Position numbers and translations under genes: made by a program | Notes under the pieces: model-generated | Told to the model about the DNA's origin: nothing | The model's database searches: none | Seen by the model: only the letters and a program-made list of their open reading frames with translations | Shown here: positions 21,963 to 33,851 of the stretch, in pieces | How the letters are laid out: every line of letters starts with the position of its first letter | How positions within the stretch are numbered: position 1 is the first letter of the stretch | Origin: Palaemon carinicauda | Lineage: Eukaryota > Arthropoda > Malacostraca > Decapoda > Palaemonidae | DNA: 64,000 bases | Direction of reading: 5' to 3' | Assembly: GCF_036898095.1 (NCBI RefSeq) | Contig: NC_090766.1 | Location: 38,261,471-38,325,470 of the forward strand

Positions 21963-24410
21963 ATGGCTGACCCTTCACAAGTTCCCAAAGTTAGGAAATG
22001 CAATGCTAGGGACTGTTCTAGGCGTCTTCCGAAGGCTTCTATCGACCCTCACACTGTTTGTTCCAATTGTAGGGGTAAAACCTGTCAATTGGAAGATCGG
22101 TGTGAGGAGTGCGTGGGCCTTTCGGAATTCGATTTTATCGAATTCGAAAAGTACACACGTAGGCTAGAGAGAGATAGGATTAGGAGAAGTTCTTCTCGAT
22201 TTATTGATGTATCCTCTCCTCATGCCCCACAACCTATTCCTTCCCCTGTAGTGGTTGTTCCTAACCCCCCTACTAGCACTCAGGAACCATCGATGGCTGA
22301 CATGATGCGTGCCATCCAGGCTCTGGGTGAGAGAGTTGAGTCCCTTGCAAGTGACCGCAATCAGCTCATGGCGGATGTTAAGGAGCTTAAGTGCCAAAGT
22401 GCAGTGGGAAGTGCTAAAGTGCCAAGTGATAGTGTTGTGAACAGTGTTGCGCTTGAGGGTTCGTCTGTTCGTGCCTGTCGTCCTCCTAGTCCGGGACCTC
22501 TTGCAAGCTCCCAAGTCCAGGGGAGAAGCAATGTCGTACGACGAATGGATTCGAGAGGCTTTAATCAGCGAACAGACGTTCCCTCCATGGTATCGGGCGT
22601 ATCTACCCAAGATCGCCCCTACCTACCTAAGACGAGAGAGCCCATTTATACCTCGTCGTCTGAAGGTGTTTCTCGCAAGAAACATTGGACCAAGGTCTCA
22701 CGACCTTTAAAACGTAAATCGGTCCCTTCAGGACAAGTCCAACGTCCCGGTTGTAGTCACTGGGTCAGTTCGGACTCGTTGCCGTCATCTGATGACTGCT
22801 CACCGCCTAAGAGAGGCAAAGCGGTACCGCTTCAGACCCTAACACCGTCTGTCGCTGCACCTGCTCCCGTAGACCCTAAATGGGCTTTACTGCAAGACAT
22901 GCAGTCCAAGCTTACGTCTCTAATGCAGGACTTTCATGCGGAGAAGGTTGCTGCCGTACCAGCAGCGAGTGCAGCAACTAGCCTACAACCTTCTAAGCGA
23001 TCGGTGGTGCGTCCTGTGGACGCTGAGGTAACCTTCTCACGTACACCAGTTGAGGGAGTTCCTCCACCGATGCGTTCCAGTGTGGGCTGCCAGCCGCATG
23101 TTGACGTTAAGCGACGCACGGAAGTGGGTGTTGACGTTCTGGACATTCAACAACCTTCAGAGTTGACTTGTTTTGACGCGGTGCGTCAACCTCCGCAACC
23201 CAGTGTGGTTTCCACTGCGCAACCCAGTCAGTCTAGACAATCTCGGGTAGACGCTGTGCGTCCTCGCGCTACCATGGTTGTTGACAGCTCACAGACTGTG
23301 CAGCAGGTCCATGACGTTGCGTCCGGCTCAGTCACGCATGCACCAGTACGACCGGACTCAGCGAACCAACCGTTACCCACTCCGTTGCCGTTTCCTCATC
23401 AGTTCTCGGATGAGGAACTTTCTGATGACGATGTTGCTGCACATCAAGATGAACAACAATCAGAACTGGACGAGCCTAAGTCTACTCAACTCTCTTTGGA
23501 CTTTAGAAAAGTTTTGGCCATTTTCAAAGAGCTGTTTCCTGACCAGTTTGTTGCTGTGGCTCTTCGTTCTCCGCCTTCAGAGTTTGTCTTAGGCATGCCT
23601 TCTACCGCACCTGCCTTTACTAGACTCGTCCTCGCACGCTCGTCCAAGAGAGCTTTGCGAGTGATAGGAGACTGGTTAGAGTCCAAGAAGAGTTTAGGGA
23701 AGACAGCATTTGCTTTTCCCCCTGCTAGACTCTCTTCTAGATCGAGCTTCTGGTATGCCACGGGAGAAGTTCTCGGCTTGGGAGTTCCTGCCTCTGCCCA
23801 GGGCGACTTCTCAAGTCTTGTAGACTCTCCCCGCCGCCTTGCCATGAGACGCTCAAAGATTTGTTGGTCATCATCGGACCAGGACCATCTTATGAAAGGA
23901 ATCTTTAGGGCTTTTGAAGTCTTTAACTTCTTAGACTGGTGCCTAGGAGCCCTAAGCAGGAAGATCTCTTCTACAGATAAAGAGACTTCTTTGCTCATTA
24001 TGTCCTGCATGGACAAGGCCGTCCGTGATGGGTCCAATGAGCTTGCTGCCTCATTTGTGTCCGGAGTCCTGAAAAAGCGAGAATCTCTCTGCTCATTCCT
24101 TTCTGCTGGAGTTACACCGTGCCAGAGATCTGAGCTTCTCTTTGCTCCTCTTTCCAAGTGCCTGTTTCCAGAAGTCCTGATTAAGGAAATAGCCGCTTCG
24201 TTAGTGCAGAAGGACACTCACGATCTTGTTGCGTCTTCAGCTCGCAAAGCTACCCCTTTGCCTACATTATCAGCTAGACCGAGGATGGACACTCCAGCGT
24301 CTCGCTTTATTCCGCCCTTTCGTGGCAGAGCCTCCAGCAGAGGAGGTGCTCGTGCCGAAGGGAAGCGAGGGAAGAGGAAAGGATCCAAGTCCTCTAAGGG
24401 CAGAGTCTGA
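21963..24410 (+). CDS. Gag-like protein of DIRS B2 (815 aa)
   Basis: The start ATG at 21963 has a good context (aaaATGGct) and is followed by a cysteine cluster: Cys13, 18, 33, 36, 41, 47 and 50 with His30, a probable metal-binding module. Next are a basic coiled-coil-like stretch ('RALGERVESLASDRNQLMADVKELK' region, about residues 118-145), a long Ser/Pro/Val-rich region, and a structured block from 'LSLDFRKVLAIFKELFPD' to 'LVASSARKATPLP'. The C-terminal basic tail ('RGRASSRGGARAEGKRG') suits RNA binding. The end overlaps the RT frame by about 185 bp. No interruption seen. Proposed particle/RNA-binding role by analogy with other retroelements. Confidence 0.75.
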   Translation: MADPSQVPKVRKCNARDCSRRLPKASIDPHTVCSNCRGKTCQLEDRCEECVGLSEFDFIEFEKYTRRLERDRIRRSSSRFIDVSSPHAPQPIPSPVVVVPNPPTSTQEPSMADMMRAIQALGERVESLASDRNQLMADVKELKCQSAVGSAKVPSDSVVNSVALEGSSVRACRPPSPGPLASSQVQGRSNVVRRMDSRGFNQRTDVPSMVSGVSTQDRPYLPKTREPIYTSSSEGVSRKKHWTKVSRPLKRKSVPSGQVQRPGCSHWVSSDSLPSSDDCSPPKRGKAVPLQTLTPSVAAPAPVDPKWALLQDMQSKLTSLMQDFHAEKVAAVPAASAATSLQPSKRSVVRPVDAEVTFSRTPVEGVPPPMRSSVGCQPHVDVKRRTEVGVDVLDIQQPSELTCFDAVRQPPQPSVVSTAQPSQSRQSRVDAVRPRATMVVDSSQTVQQVHDVASGSVTHAPVRPDSANQPLPTPLPFPHQFSDEELSDDDVAAHQDEQQSELDEPKSTQLSLDFRKVLAIFKELFPDQFVAVALRSPPSEFVLGMPSTAPAFTRLVLARSSKRALRVIGDWLESKKSLGKTAFAFPPARLSSRSSFWYATGEVLGLGVPASAQGDFSSLVDSPRRLAMRRSKICWSSSDQDHLMKGIFRAFEVFNFLDWCLGALSRKISSTDKETSLLIMSCMDKAVRDGSNELAASFVSGVLKKRESLCSFLSAGVTPCQRSELLFAPLSKCLFPEVLIKEIAASLVQKDTHDLVASSARKATPLPTLSARPRMDTPASRFIPPFRGRASSRGGARAEGKRGKRKGSKSSKGRV

Positions 24411-26469
24411 CTGCCCGCATCTTCAGACAGCAGTGGGAGCCAGACTCAAGAACTTCTGGCAAGCCTGGGAGAAGAGAGGTGCAGATGCACAATCTGTGAA
24501 GTGGCTCAGAGAGGGGTACAAGATCCCGTTTGTACGAAAACCCCTCTAGCGACGTCTCCCATCGATCTCTCTCCCAGGTACAGAGAGGAAGAAAAGAGAC
24601 AAGCCCTGAAACTGGAAGTGTCTCTTTTGCTAAAGAAGGGAGCGGTGGTCAAGGTCTCGGACCTTCAATCACCGGGATTCTACAACCGCCTCTTCTTGGT
24701 TTCAAAGAAGACAGGAGGGTGGAGGCCGGTTCTAGACGTCAGTGCTCTGAATGCCTTTGTCACAAAGACGAAGTTCTCCATGGAGACCACAAAGTCAGTC
24801 TTAGCAGCGGTCAGAAGGGAAGACTGGATGGTCTCCCTAGACCTAAAGGATGCCTACTTCCACGTCCCCATCCACTCAGACTCCCAACCTTTTCTGAGAT
24901 TCGTTTTCGAAAAGGTGGTCTACCAGTTTCGGGCCCTGTGCTTGGGCCTAAGCACAGCTCCTCTCGTGTCTACGAGGCTGATGAGGAATGTAGCCAAATT
25001 CCTCCATTTATCGGACATCCGAGCCTCCCTTTATTTGGACGACTGGCTTCTCAGAACCTCTTCCAGTCGTCGCTGTCTGAAGGATCTCAAGTGGACTCTA
25101 GATCTGACCAAGGAATTGGGACTCCTAGTCAATTTGGAAAAGTCGCAACTGGTCCCATCCCAAAATATTGTGTATTTAGGGATGGAGATTCACAGTCAAG
25201 CTTTTCGGGCTTTTCCGTCGGCCCCCAGAATAAGTCAAGCCCTGTTATTCATCCAGAACATGCTGAAGAAGGAACGCTGCTCAGTCAGGTCTGTGGATGA
25301 GTCTGGTAGGGACGCTATCATCCCTGGAACAATTTGTGTCATTAGGAAGACTACACCTCCGTCCGCTTCAATACCATCTAGCTTTTCATTGGAAAAAGGA
25401 CAAGACGCTAGAAGCGGTCTCGATCCCGATTTCCGAAAAGATGAAGTCTTGTCTGACTTGGTGGAAGGACAATATCAACTTGAGAGAGGGTCTTCCCCTG
25501 GCTGTTCAGACTCCCAACCACGTTCTCTTCTCGGACGCATCGGACGTGGGCTGGGGCGCGACATTAGACGGTCGGGAATGCTCAGGACTGTGGAACTCGA
25601 GTCAGAGGAACATGCATATCAACTGCAAGGAGCTGTTGGCAGTACATCTGGCCTTGAAAAGCTTCAAGTCTCTCCTTCGAGGCAAAGTGGTGGAAGTGAA
25701 CTCAGACAACACCACTGCCTTGGCGTACATCTCCAAGCAAGGAGGATCCCACTCACTGACGTTGTACGAGATCGCAAGGGACCTGCTCATCTGGTCAAAA
25801 GGTCAAGACATCTCACTAGTAACGAGGTTCATCCAAGGCAACTTGAATGTCATAGCAGATTGTCTCAGTCGGAAAGGGCAAGTAATTCCAACAGAATGGA
25901 CCCTCCACAAGGATGTGTGCAAGAGACTTTGGGCCACTTGGGGCCAGCCAACCATAGATCTCTTTGCAACCTCGCTGACCAAGAGGCTTCCAATCTATTG
26001 CTCCCCAGTCCCGGACCCAGCAGCAATACATATAGATGCCTTTCTCCTAGATTGGTCACATCTAGATCTCTACGCATTCCCACCGTTCAAGATTGTCAAC
26101 AAGGTACTGCAGAAGTTCGCCTCTCACGAAGGGACAAGGTTGACGTTAGTTGCTCCCCTCTGGCCCGCGAGAGAATGGTTCACCGAGGTACTTCGATGGT
26201 TAGTAGACGTTCCCAGAAGTCTTCCACTAAGGGTGGACCTTCTACGTCAGCCACACGTAAAGAAGGTACACCAAAGCCTCCTCGCTCTTCGTCTGACTGC
26301 CTTCAGACTATCAAAAGACTCTCGAGAGCTAGAGGCTTTTCGAAGGAGGCAGCCAGTGCGATTGCCAGAGCAAGGAGAGCATCCACCATTAGACTCTACC
26401 AATCGAAGTGGGAAGTCTTCCGAGACTGGTGCAAGTCAGTTTCTGTATCCTCGACCAGTACCTCTGTAG
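24226..26469 (+). pseudogene. RT-RNase H-Dam-like ORF of DIRS B2, two frameshifts
   Basis: N-terminus in the first frame: 'VGARLKNFWQAWEKRGA...GYKIPFVRKP', stopping at 24549. One base lost in a C-run near 24540 moves RT into the next frame: 'GWRPVLDVSALN', 'VSLDLKDAYFHVPIH', 'LCLGLSTAP' and catalytic 'LYLDDWLL'. Near 25291 B2 reads cagtcaggtctgtgg where B1 and C1 have one base fewer, shifting again. RNase H follows in the frame opening at 25297 ('VLFSDASDVGWG', 'CKELLAVHLAL', 'VNSDNTTALAY', 'VIADCLSRKG'), then the Dam-like block ('IDLFATSLTKRLP', 'DAFLLDWSHL', 'YAFPPFKIVN', 'LVAPLWPAREWF'). All domain blocks are present; only the two indels break it. Confidence 0.88.
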
Positions 26470-27368
26470 CTCAAATAGCTGACTTTCTCTTATACCTGAG
26501 AAAAGGACGATCCCTTTCAGCTCCCACTATCAAGGGCTACAGAAGCATGTTGGCATCGGTCTTCCGGCATAGAGGCTTAGATCTTTCCAACAATAAAGAT
26601 CTTCAAGACCTCCTTAAGTCTTTTGAGACCACTAAGGAGCGTCGTTTGGTTACACCTGGTTGGAATTTAGATGTGATACTAAGATTCCTCATGTCAGACA
26701 GGTTTGAGTCGCTACAATCAGCCTCCTTGAAAGATCTCACTCTAAAGACACTTTTCCTAGTATGCTTAGCATCAGCTAAAAGAGTCAGTGAGATTCATGC
26801 CTTCAGCAAGAACATCGGATTTTCATCAGAAAAAGCCACATGTTCGCTACAACTTGGTTTTCTAGCCAAAAATGAGCTGCCTTCTCGACCTTGGCCTAAA
26901 TCGTTCGATATTCCCAGCTTATCGGAGATTGTAGGCAATGAACTAGAAAGAGTCTTATGCCCTGTGAGAGCTCTTAAGTTCTATTTAAAGCGCACTAAAC
27001 CTTTATGAGGCCAATCTGAAGCTTTATGGTGTTCAGTTAAGAAACCATCTTTGCCTATGTCAAAGAATGCTTTATCCTACTTTATCAGACTGTTAATACG
27101 AGAAGCTCATTCACATCTGAGTGAGGAAGACCAAGCTTTGCTTAAGGTGAAGACGCACGAAGTTAGAGCTGTTGCAACTTCTGTGGCCTTTAAGCAAAAT
27201 AGATCTCTGCGAAGTATAATGGACGCAACCTATTGGAGAAGCAAGTCAGTGTTCGCGTCTTTTTATTTAAAGGATGTCCAGTCTCTTTACAAGGACTGCT
27301 ACACACTGGGACCATTCGTAGCAGCGAGTGCAATAGTGGGTGAGGGCTCAACCACTACAATTCCCTAA
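26265..27368 (+). pseudogene. Tyrosine recombinase of DIRS B2, nonsense mutation
   Basis: Open from the RT overlap through 'RARGFSKEAASAIARARR' and 'STIRLYQSKWEVFRDWCKS' (core-binding part) and 'LASAKRVSEIHAF' (catalytic Arg) to a TGA at 27006-27008. B1, C1 and C2 read CGA there, so this is a CpG-type C-to-T nonsense change. The downstream part in the same frame (27051-27368) still carries 'KTHEVRAVATS' (H-x-x-R) and 'FASFYLKDV' (Tyr). The truncated product lacks both, so it should be inactive. Confidence 0.9.
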
Positions 27369-27770
27369 TTCCATAACCTTTTAATCTTTCTCTTGAAATG
27401 TTTTTAATGTTGTTTTTATGGGTTGTCCGGAAGGCTAAGAAGCCTTTCGCATCCTGGTTGATTTGGCGGGTGGTCAAAGTCATTTCTTGAGAGCACCTAG
27501 ATTAGGGGTTTTGATGAGGTCCTGTTGTATGGGTTGCAACCCTTGATACTTCAGCTCCTAGGGGTCGATCAGCATCCTAAGAGGATCGCGAGGCTCCGTA
27601 AGGAAGACGTACTTAAAAGGCAGAGTAATTGTTCAAGTCGACTTCCTTACCAGGTACATATTTATTTTGTTTTTGTTATTTTAATAACTTCTAAATGAAA
27701 TAAAAAACTCTTAGCTCATAAAATGTAAACATATATTACTGGTCTCTACCCACCATCCTGGGTGTGAATC

Positions 27771-27861
27771 AGCTATATATTCACCGGCTAAGTTAAATAT
27801 TTAAAAATGTTATTTTAATTATAAAATAAATTTTTGAATATACTTACCCGGTGAATATATA
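27771..27861 (+). repeat. Internal complementary region of DIRS B2
   Basis: agctatatattcaccggctaag...aaatattt is the reverse complement of the left end at 21594-21630. The following aaaaatgttatttt...cttacccggtgaatatata is the reverse complement of the right end at 28045-28105. The right inverted repeat lies between 27862 and 28105. Confidence 0.92.
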
Positions 27862-28105
27862 AATTAAATGACCCTCCCTTCCTCCCCAATAGAGACGCAG
27901 TGGGACGAGGAGAAAATTGAGTCTTTGTTTACATAAGAGCTGGGTATCTGGTCGACAGATGGCGCTGTTGGGCACACCCGCAACCTGTATAGCGATCGCT
28001 GGCGAGTTTTTCCGTAGAGTTTGTCTGTCGAGCAACAGAGTTGCAGCTATATATTCACCGGGTAAGTATATTCAAAAATTTATTTTATAATTAAAATAAC
28101 ATTTT

Positions 28106-31100
28106 TCAAATTTCAAAATTCATGTAGTCAGAGCAAAGTGTGGAGCGCTTTACACACTTTCTTAAGGAAAAAAAAAATCTCCATTCTAAGAAATAAGGAA
28201 AAAAATAAGGGGACTGAAATAACAAATCTTTTATTATAACATACATCTTTATGAAAACTATGCTGGAAGCAGATCCATAACAAATTCTGATTCATCGTAA
28301 ACAGATAAAACATCTGAAGATAAGACCAACACCCAATTCCCTATAACTGATATTAAATATCAACCTATGATAAAATAGCTGTTAAATCTCAGCCCATCAG
28401 CTTCTTTAAAGATCAATAGTGAATATGACTAAAAGCCAAATGAAGAACCTTCACATTTATCTTCCTTTATATATATATATAACACAAGAAAAGATAATAT
28501 AAACTTGGACACCATTTCATGAAAAAGCATGAATCCAGTACTGTACACACATCTTCGTATTAAAACATCATCTTCCGCCTTTAACAGGGAAAACTACTCA
28601 AATCTTTAAATCAAAATCAGTGAAGAAGCAATGATAAAAAATTAATCTATATCTAAACAATGAATAAAAATACTGTAATGTAAAATAACTTGAATATAAC
28701 AAAGTTCCTAAATAGAACATGACTGGAATTTATCTAGCAGCGATTAAATAATTAACAAGGATACATAAAATGCATGGATCACAATAACTGGAAAATTATT
28801 TTCTCATGGCAACCATGAGCATATAAAGGCAAATAAATCTAATTAGAAAAAAACACTTCTGCTACTTGGAAAACTCAAACAGTCGCTGTGAAGACATGTA
28901 AATGTTGACAACTCCCTGGCAGTTAAAACAGAAATACTGTATAGAAGACTCAGTGTGAGAAAATTTAACAAAACAACTAAGATCAGAACCTTGTTTCCAC
29001 CATTTCTATTTTCACGAAGGTTAAGCACAGATGGAGAAAAAGAACTATCATTCCAAATTTCAATCACATCTACTCACTTAGTAAAAATTAAATCATTCAT
29101 GAGAAAAAGCTAAAGTCTTCTAATAAAGATATATTTCACACAAATAAATTTCTTTGTTGGATGCATACAATTTAGGCCTACTGGTTGAGCACTAGGGCCA
29201 GGGAGGACATTTAGCAACAAAGTGCAACTGGAAGGAAAACCCCATAGTTGCACAAAGAAGTAAAAGTTACACGAGTTGGGAAGGAGACAAAGGAAGGAAG
29301 TGAAACAGAAGGCAAAAAAGCAGAGGCATCTAGGGACAGAAAAATCACTTTAGTGGGGCCTAGAGTGCAACAAGTGAGACGGATTAATGGCACCTGCCTC
29401 TTCTGGGAGATGCGATGGAAACCAGTCGACCAATATGAAAGAGGGACCAATATAGGAGCTATGGTTAAGAGAACATGATGCCCAGGAGGGATGAGAATGG
29501 AGAAGGCTTATACAAAACAGCAACCCCATACAGAGATGGGTATAGGCTGTAGACAATGAGGAAGAAGGATTAAAAGTAGGAAATAACAGTAAGTCACGAT
29601 GAGTAAATTCTCGATTTAAAAGGCTTACACAAAACAGCAACCCCATATGGAGATAGGTAAAGGCTGTAGATAATGAGAAAGAAGGAAAAATGTAAGAAAT
29701 ATACAATGAGTTAAGATGAGAAAACTATCGATTTAAAACAAATACATTTGCATCTGAGAGATCCAAATACTTAGGTACTTTTTTAGTTATCTAGATTCCA
29801 TTTGCAGTCTTGTGAAGAAGATCCATCACAGAGATACAAATTTATACCAAGTGAAGTGTTTTTCATAAAATGGTTAATTTAAAGGCCATGGATAATTCTT
29901 CATGTAATTTGAGAACAAAGCAATGCAAAATAACCTGCCAAAATGTATACCACAAGATGAAAAGTATTAAGGGATATTTCAGTGGCATGATATGAATACT
30001 TCCAAATTGTGGATACTTCAACCAAGGATATATTAAGTGTATAATTATACATTTTAAATAAGCAATTACCTTGCATAAGCAGTACAGAAGTTGTGAGCAG
30101 CAAAATTGCTTGATTAAAAAAAAATATCTGATTGCATTTGCTTCCTTATCTTTATCGAGCAAAAGGCACAAGTATATCCTTACTGCAGATCTAAAACCTC
30201 TCTTGAGCTAAGGTTATCAAGTTTTTATATATATATAAATCTACATTAAATGGACTAGCATTGAGAGACTGCTAATACACCTCTCTATTTTGTAACTAAC
30301 AACCAGATTTGCAACCATTTCTTGGTTAAAAACTGATTGCCCTCTTACATTTACAAATAAGCCAGTTAATGGCAATGCAACTCTCGTATGAAAATATGCA
30401 CTTGTAGATACACTAAGATAATTTACTAATGGACACTATCTTTGTCATCCAACTTCCCAGAAATGCTAAAAAGCTACACATTCACCTGTAAATCATCTAT
30501 AAACTAGACACAATTAATGTTAACCAACATCTAACTCACATGCAAGGAAACAGTTTAAAAATGCAAGAATCTTGCATTGAATTCTGGTATACTAATATAC
30601 ACCCGAGTTTCAAGATGGTGTTGGTATCATTTTATGAGTCATTTCAAATATAGAGGAATTACTTTACACAAATTAAAGTTAAAACTACATCTTGGAATTA
30701 TCAACTGGTTAGACTTCGTATGAAACAGATATATAACAGAAAGTTTTAGAAGAGCAATTATCAATTCAGTAATTATCATTTTTACTTGCAAACCTTGTAA
30801 TTATGAACTTCCTGGTTGTAACAACTTTGGCTGCATAAATCTGCCACATTTGTGGATTTCTTGATAAAAATGGCTAATCTGAAATACAGTGATAAGCTTC
30901 AGCTGTGGCACTCATCATTCTAAAACATCCGAGGGATGAAGGCCATTTGAATTAAGTGTGAAGTACATACAGTACATACTTCTGCTTAATGAAACATACT
31001 TCAGTTCCACCAACTTACAGTCTAGGGTATAAGTGAAGCTTTTATCAAGACCCTGCTACCTGCTTTAGTTTGTCCTGAGATTGCTATTGACATTATAAAA

Positions 31101-31749
31101 AGGTCATTAATTTATCTAAATATCTGTGAGATTGCCTTTAAAACGTTGTGTCACCTATCACCTAAATTATCTAACAGAGGGCTAACTGATGTGGATTATA
31201 GGAACTATTCGCTATTTTAGCAAAAACGACACTAAATAACTCAGGCTAATATGAAAAGAATACAGTACAAATGAAATTTACAATGAAGTCTACTATTTGC
31301 CCAAAGACATGAGCTCTTAAGATATTATTGTTCCACTATTTAATAAAAAACAAAAACAGCTTACAATACACAAAACAAGGAATTACTCTAATTATCCCTT
31401 ATTCTCCAAGTTGCCATTTACTGATATTATTATGACAGAACGGTTATATCTAACATATATAAACCTATTATACATATAAATATGCGGTCCTAAAGTCAGG
31501 GACAGAATATAATACAAAGGTTATTCAAAAACATACTGTACTGAGATGTTATCCAGTACTGCCCTAAAATTATCTAACTAAATCCAACTACCCCTGAAGT
31601 TTGTAATAATAACTAAAAAGAACAGGGAACACGAAACAGTTGGCCAGATTGTCTTCAACTCTCGATAATTCTTTAAACCCACCTTTCAAAATTGTAGCCT
31701 CACAAATCTATTCATTCTCTAAATTTCATTGCTGCTACCTTGCCCTCTT
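28106..31749. other. AT-rich stretch downstream of the WASP-family stop; 3' UTR and intergenic
   Basis: No ORF with recognisable features. The minus-strand gene ends its coding at 31750, so its 3' UTR must occupy the right part of this stretch; I cannot fix the poly(A) site by eye. It contains a TA microsatellite near 28471-28481 and a tandem duplication at 29503-29737. Confidence 0.5.
29503..29737. repeat. Tandem duplication, about 117-bp unit, two copies
   Basis: The unit aaggcttatacaaaacagca... starts at 29503 and again at 29620 with scattered substitutions, and ends '(c/t)tcgatttaaaa' in both. Confidence 0.75.
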
Positions 31750-31920
31750 TCAGGCATCATCATCGTCCCACTCATCATCGTCCTCTTCCTCTTCGTCGGA
31801 ATCATCCGACTCCGACTGAATGGCCTGAGCACGGACCAGCAATGCACGACTCAACTGCAAAGCCATTCCTTCTAGAGGAAGACCATCACCTTTGGGGCCA
31901 CCTTCGTGGTGATCCTTCAC
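31750..31920 (-). CDS. WASp: WASP-family protein, last coding exon (central and acidic region)
   Basis: The C-terminal piece of a Wiskott-Aldrich syndrome protein family member, an Arp2/3 complex activator in the cytoplasm. Acceptor ctatcatag precedes GTGAAGGAT; the exon encodes 56 residues and TGA at 31750-31752. It begins in phase 0, matching the previous exon. 'GLPLEGMALQLSRALLVRAQAI' resembles the amphipathic central helix that contacts Arp2/3. The run of Asp/Glu ending 'DDDEWDDDDA' is the acidic tail with its conserved Trp. The terminal tail length and Trp position are typical of WASP/N-WASP. High confidence in family; WASP versus N-WASP cannot be decided in an arthropod with one gene. 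Confidence 0.95.
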   Translation of the reverse strand: MKDHHEGGPKGDGLPLEGMALQLSRALLVRAQAIQSESDDSDEEEEDDDEWDDDDA

Positions 31921-33652
31921 CTATGATAGCAGAGGAATGTAGATTATTATAGGAAAAATCTGGGAGTCCAAAATAAAGGTGAATATAGAGATGGAACAGC
32001 CATAAATAATGTGTAAGATGAGACAAAATTAGAGAAGGAAACTAACAATGCATGATAAACATAAATGGAGAAAAACTTTGAAAGAAAGGTTGGAAGAGCA
32101 ACCACCATGGAAAATGAGGAAAAGCTCTGATGTAAAGAAAATTTTCCATGTATGGAAAAATAAATATGAAAGATATAATCCTAGATTAAGGACATCTGAA
32201 AATGTATAAAATATAAAAAAATCAAAAGGTAATCTAAAATAATATAAACTATCTATAATAAATCAGTCTTTACTAGATCATTGGACATGAACACAATTTA
32301 TACATTTATTTCAAACAAATAACTAAAAATTAAACATCATGACTTATAGTTTAGTTTACCTTAAATTTCAGAGCTTATGGAAAATCTTAATTCCAACCAA
32401 ACCCATACTCAAACTTTTAAGCAGTGTCAAACCAAAACCTCAAAATGTATTTGAATAATGGCAAAAACTTATAATAGCATATGTCATGACCAAATTTCTT
32501 TGCATCATTTGGAAGTTGTAAAATGTTTCTCATATGCCATATAACTCCATCTTACTTTCAGTACAGTATACAGATTTTGTAGGTGACTTGCTCTACACTT
32601 TTTTTCCCCACTTCATTAATTCCTTAAGCTTTCCTTCTTTCTCTATATCACTTGTGCGTTCTTCTCAAACCAATTCTATATTCTTCCGCAACCCTTCTTC
32701 CAGTGTATTGACAATATTTCACTATTTTATGAATGTGAATCTTCAATTCCTTCATCTGACTTTAATCTAATTCCCTGTCAACAAGAAACAACATAGCAAT
32801 TTGGAAAGAGGCTGTCCCAAAATCCTAAATACGAAACGCAATTAGTTTGGTTTAAATAACACTTAATACATTCACATTACAAGGAAATCTGTTCTTTAAC
32901 GTATCACTGTCTTTCCTCTCCAAAAAGAAAATGTGAGAAAATTGAGGCTACAGTTAAATCTTAGAATATTTCTTAGCTCTGAATGTCAGTAAAGAGATAA
33001 AACCATCATCACATCTCCAAAACGCCTGATGTCCACTAATGCGTTTAGCTGATGCTAAAGCTCAAATCAATCCCATTTTAGCTGTACATTGAAAGAAAGA
33101 TCTTCCACAGCAGGGATGGAAAAGCCTTTGAAATTGTTTTTGAGGTAGTTAACAACAGGTGGTGAGGGCATGCGAGTAGTCCCACCCACACCCAGAGAAA
33201 TGAGCTTCGTGAAATATGATCCCTAAAATACCATAACAGCCCTGCAACTTACTGGACATTTCCTGCCTCAGCACTCTACTTAAGATACCTAATGTCAATA
33301 ATACTGTATTAGACCTCAAAATATGAAGCTTTTAGTTGAAAGAAAAATCATTGTTTTTTTTTTTTTTTTTTGTTAGGGTATCATTTTGAAAGCAATGCAT
33401 AGCATGATTTAGATTATGATAGAAATCACATGGATCTGTTGGATGTGGGATATCTTGACAGGGTAGTAAGAAAAAGCTGAATACAAAACCTTAATTATCA
33501 TGTAAACAAATACAGATTGTCTTTAAAACAAACTGAGATGCAGGTATTATTATCCTTTTCATCCGCAAACTATAAATTTAAGATTGACCCTCATGAATAA
33601 AAAGGACTTTGGGTGAAACTACTCTACATACAAAAATTAATTTAATACTCAC
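31921..33652 (-). other. Intron of the WASP-family gene
   Basis: Donor ACT|gtgagt at 33652, acceptor at 31921. AT-rich, with a T-run at about 33354-33372. No other feature recognised. Confidence 0.8.
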
Positions 33653-33739
33653 AGTCTTCAACTGCACTCCGCCTCTGATCTGGTCCATCAGCTGACTCCT
33701 CGAGTCTGTGACTGCCGGCCTCTCTATGGGCTCCACTTT
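33653..33739 (-). CDS. WASp: WASP-family protein, exon with second WH2 motif
   Basis: An 87-bp, phase 0/0 exon encoding 29 residues: 'KVEPIERPAVTDSRSQLMDQ' followed by 'IRGGVQLKT'. 'SRSQLMDQIRGGVQLK' is a WH2 (verprolin homology) motif that binds an actin monomer; LxxxI and the terminal LK(K/T) core are present. Acceptor ccccttag and donor gtgagt are both good. It is missed by ORF-length scans because it is short. An exon of this phase could be skipped without a frame change, giving a one-WH2 isoform (inference). Confidence 0.93.
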
Positions 33740-33815
33740 CTAAGGGGACAATTGTAAGAATGAAGGAACAGCACATGGCTACTGGCATATAAAAATCAAT
33801 GGATTACTTATGGCA

Positions 33816-33851
<36 letters not shown>

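Larger units (their letters stand above)
21593..28105 (+). mobile_element. DIRS-like retrotransposon B2
   Basis: The left end taaatatttaacttagccgg and right end ...ttaaaataacatttt are mirrored in the internal complementary region at 27771-27861. The 6.5-kb element has gag (21963-24410), RT-RNase H-Dam-like (24226-26469) and recombinase (about 26265-27368), all plus. Gag is open; RT has two one-base frameshifts and the recombinase one nonsense codon. It is the best preserved B-family copy and the only one retaining the original gag start and RT palm. Confidence 0.9.
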
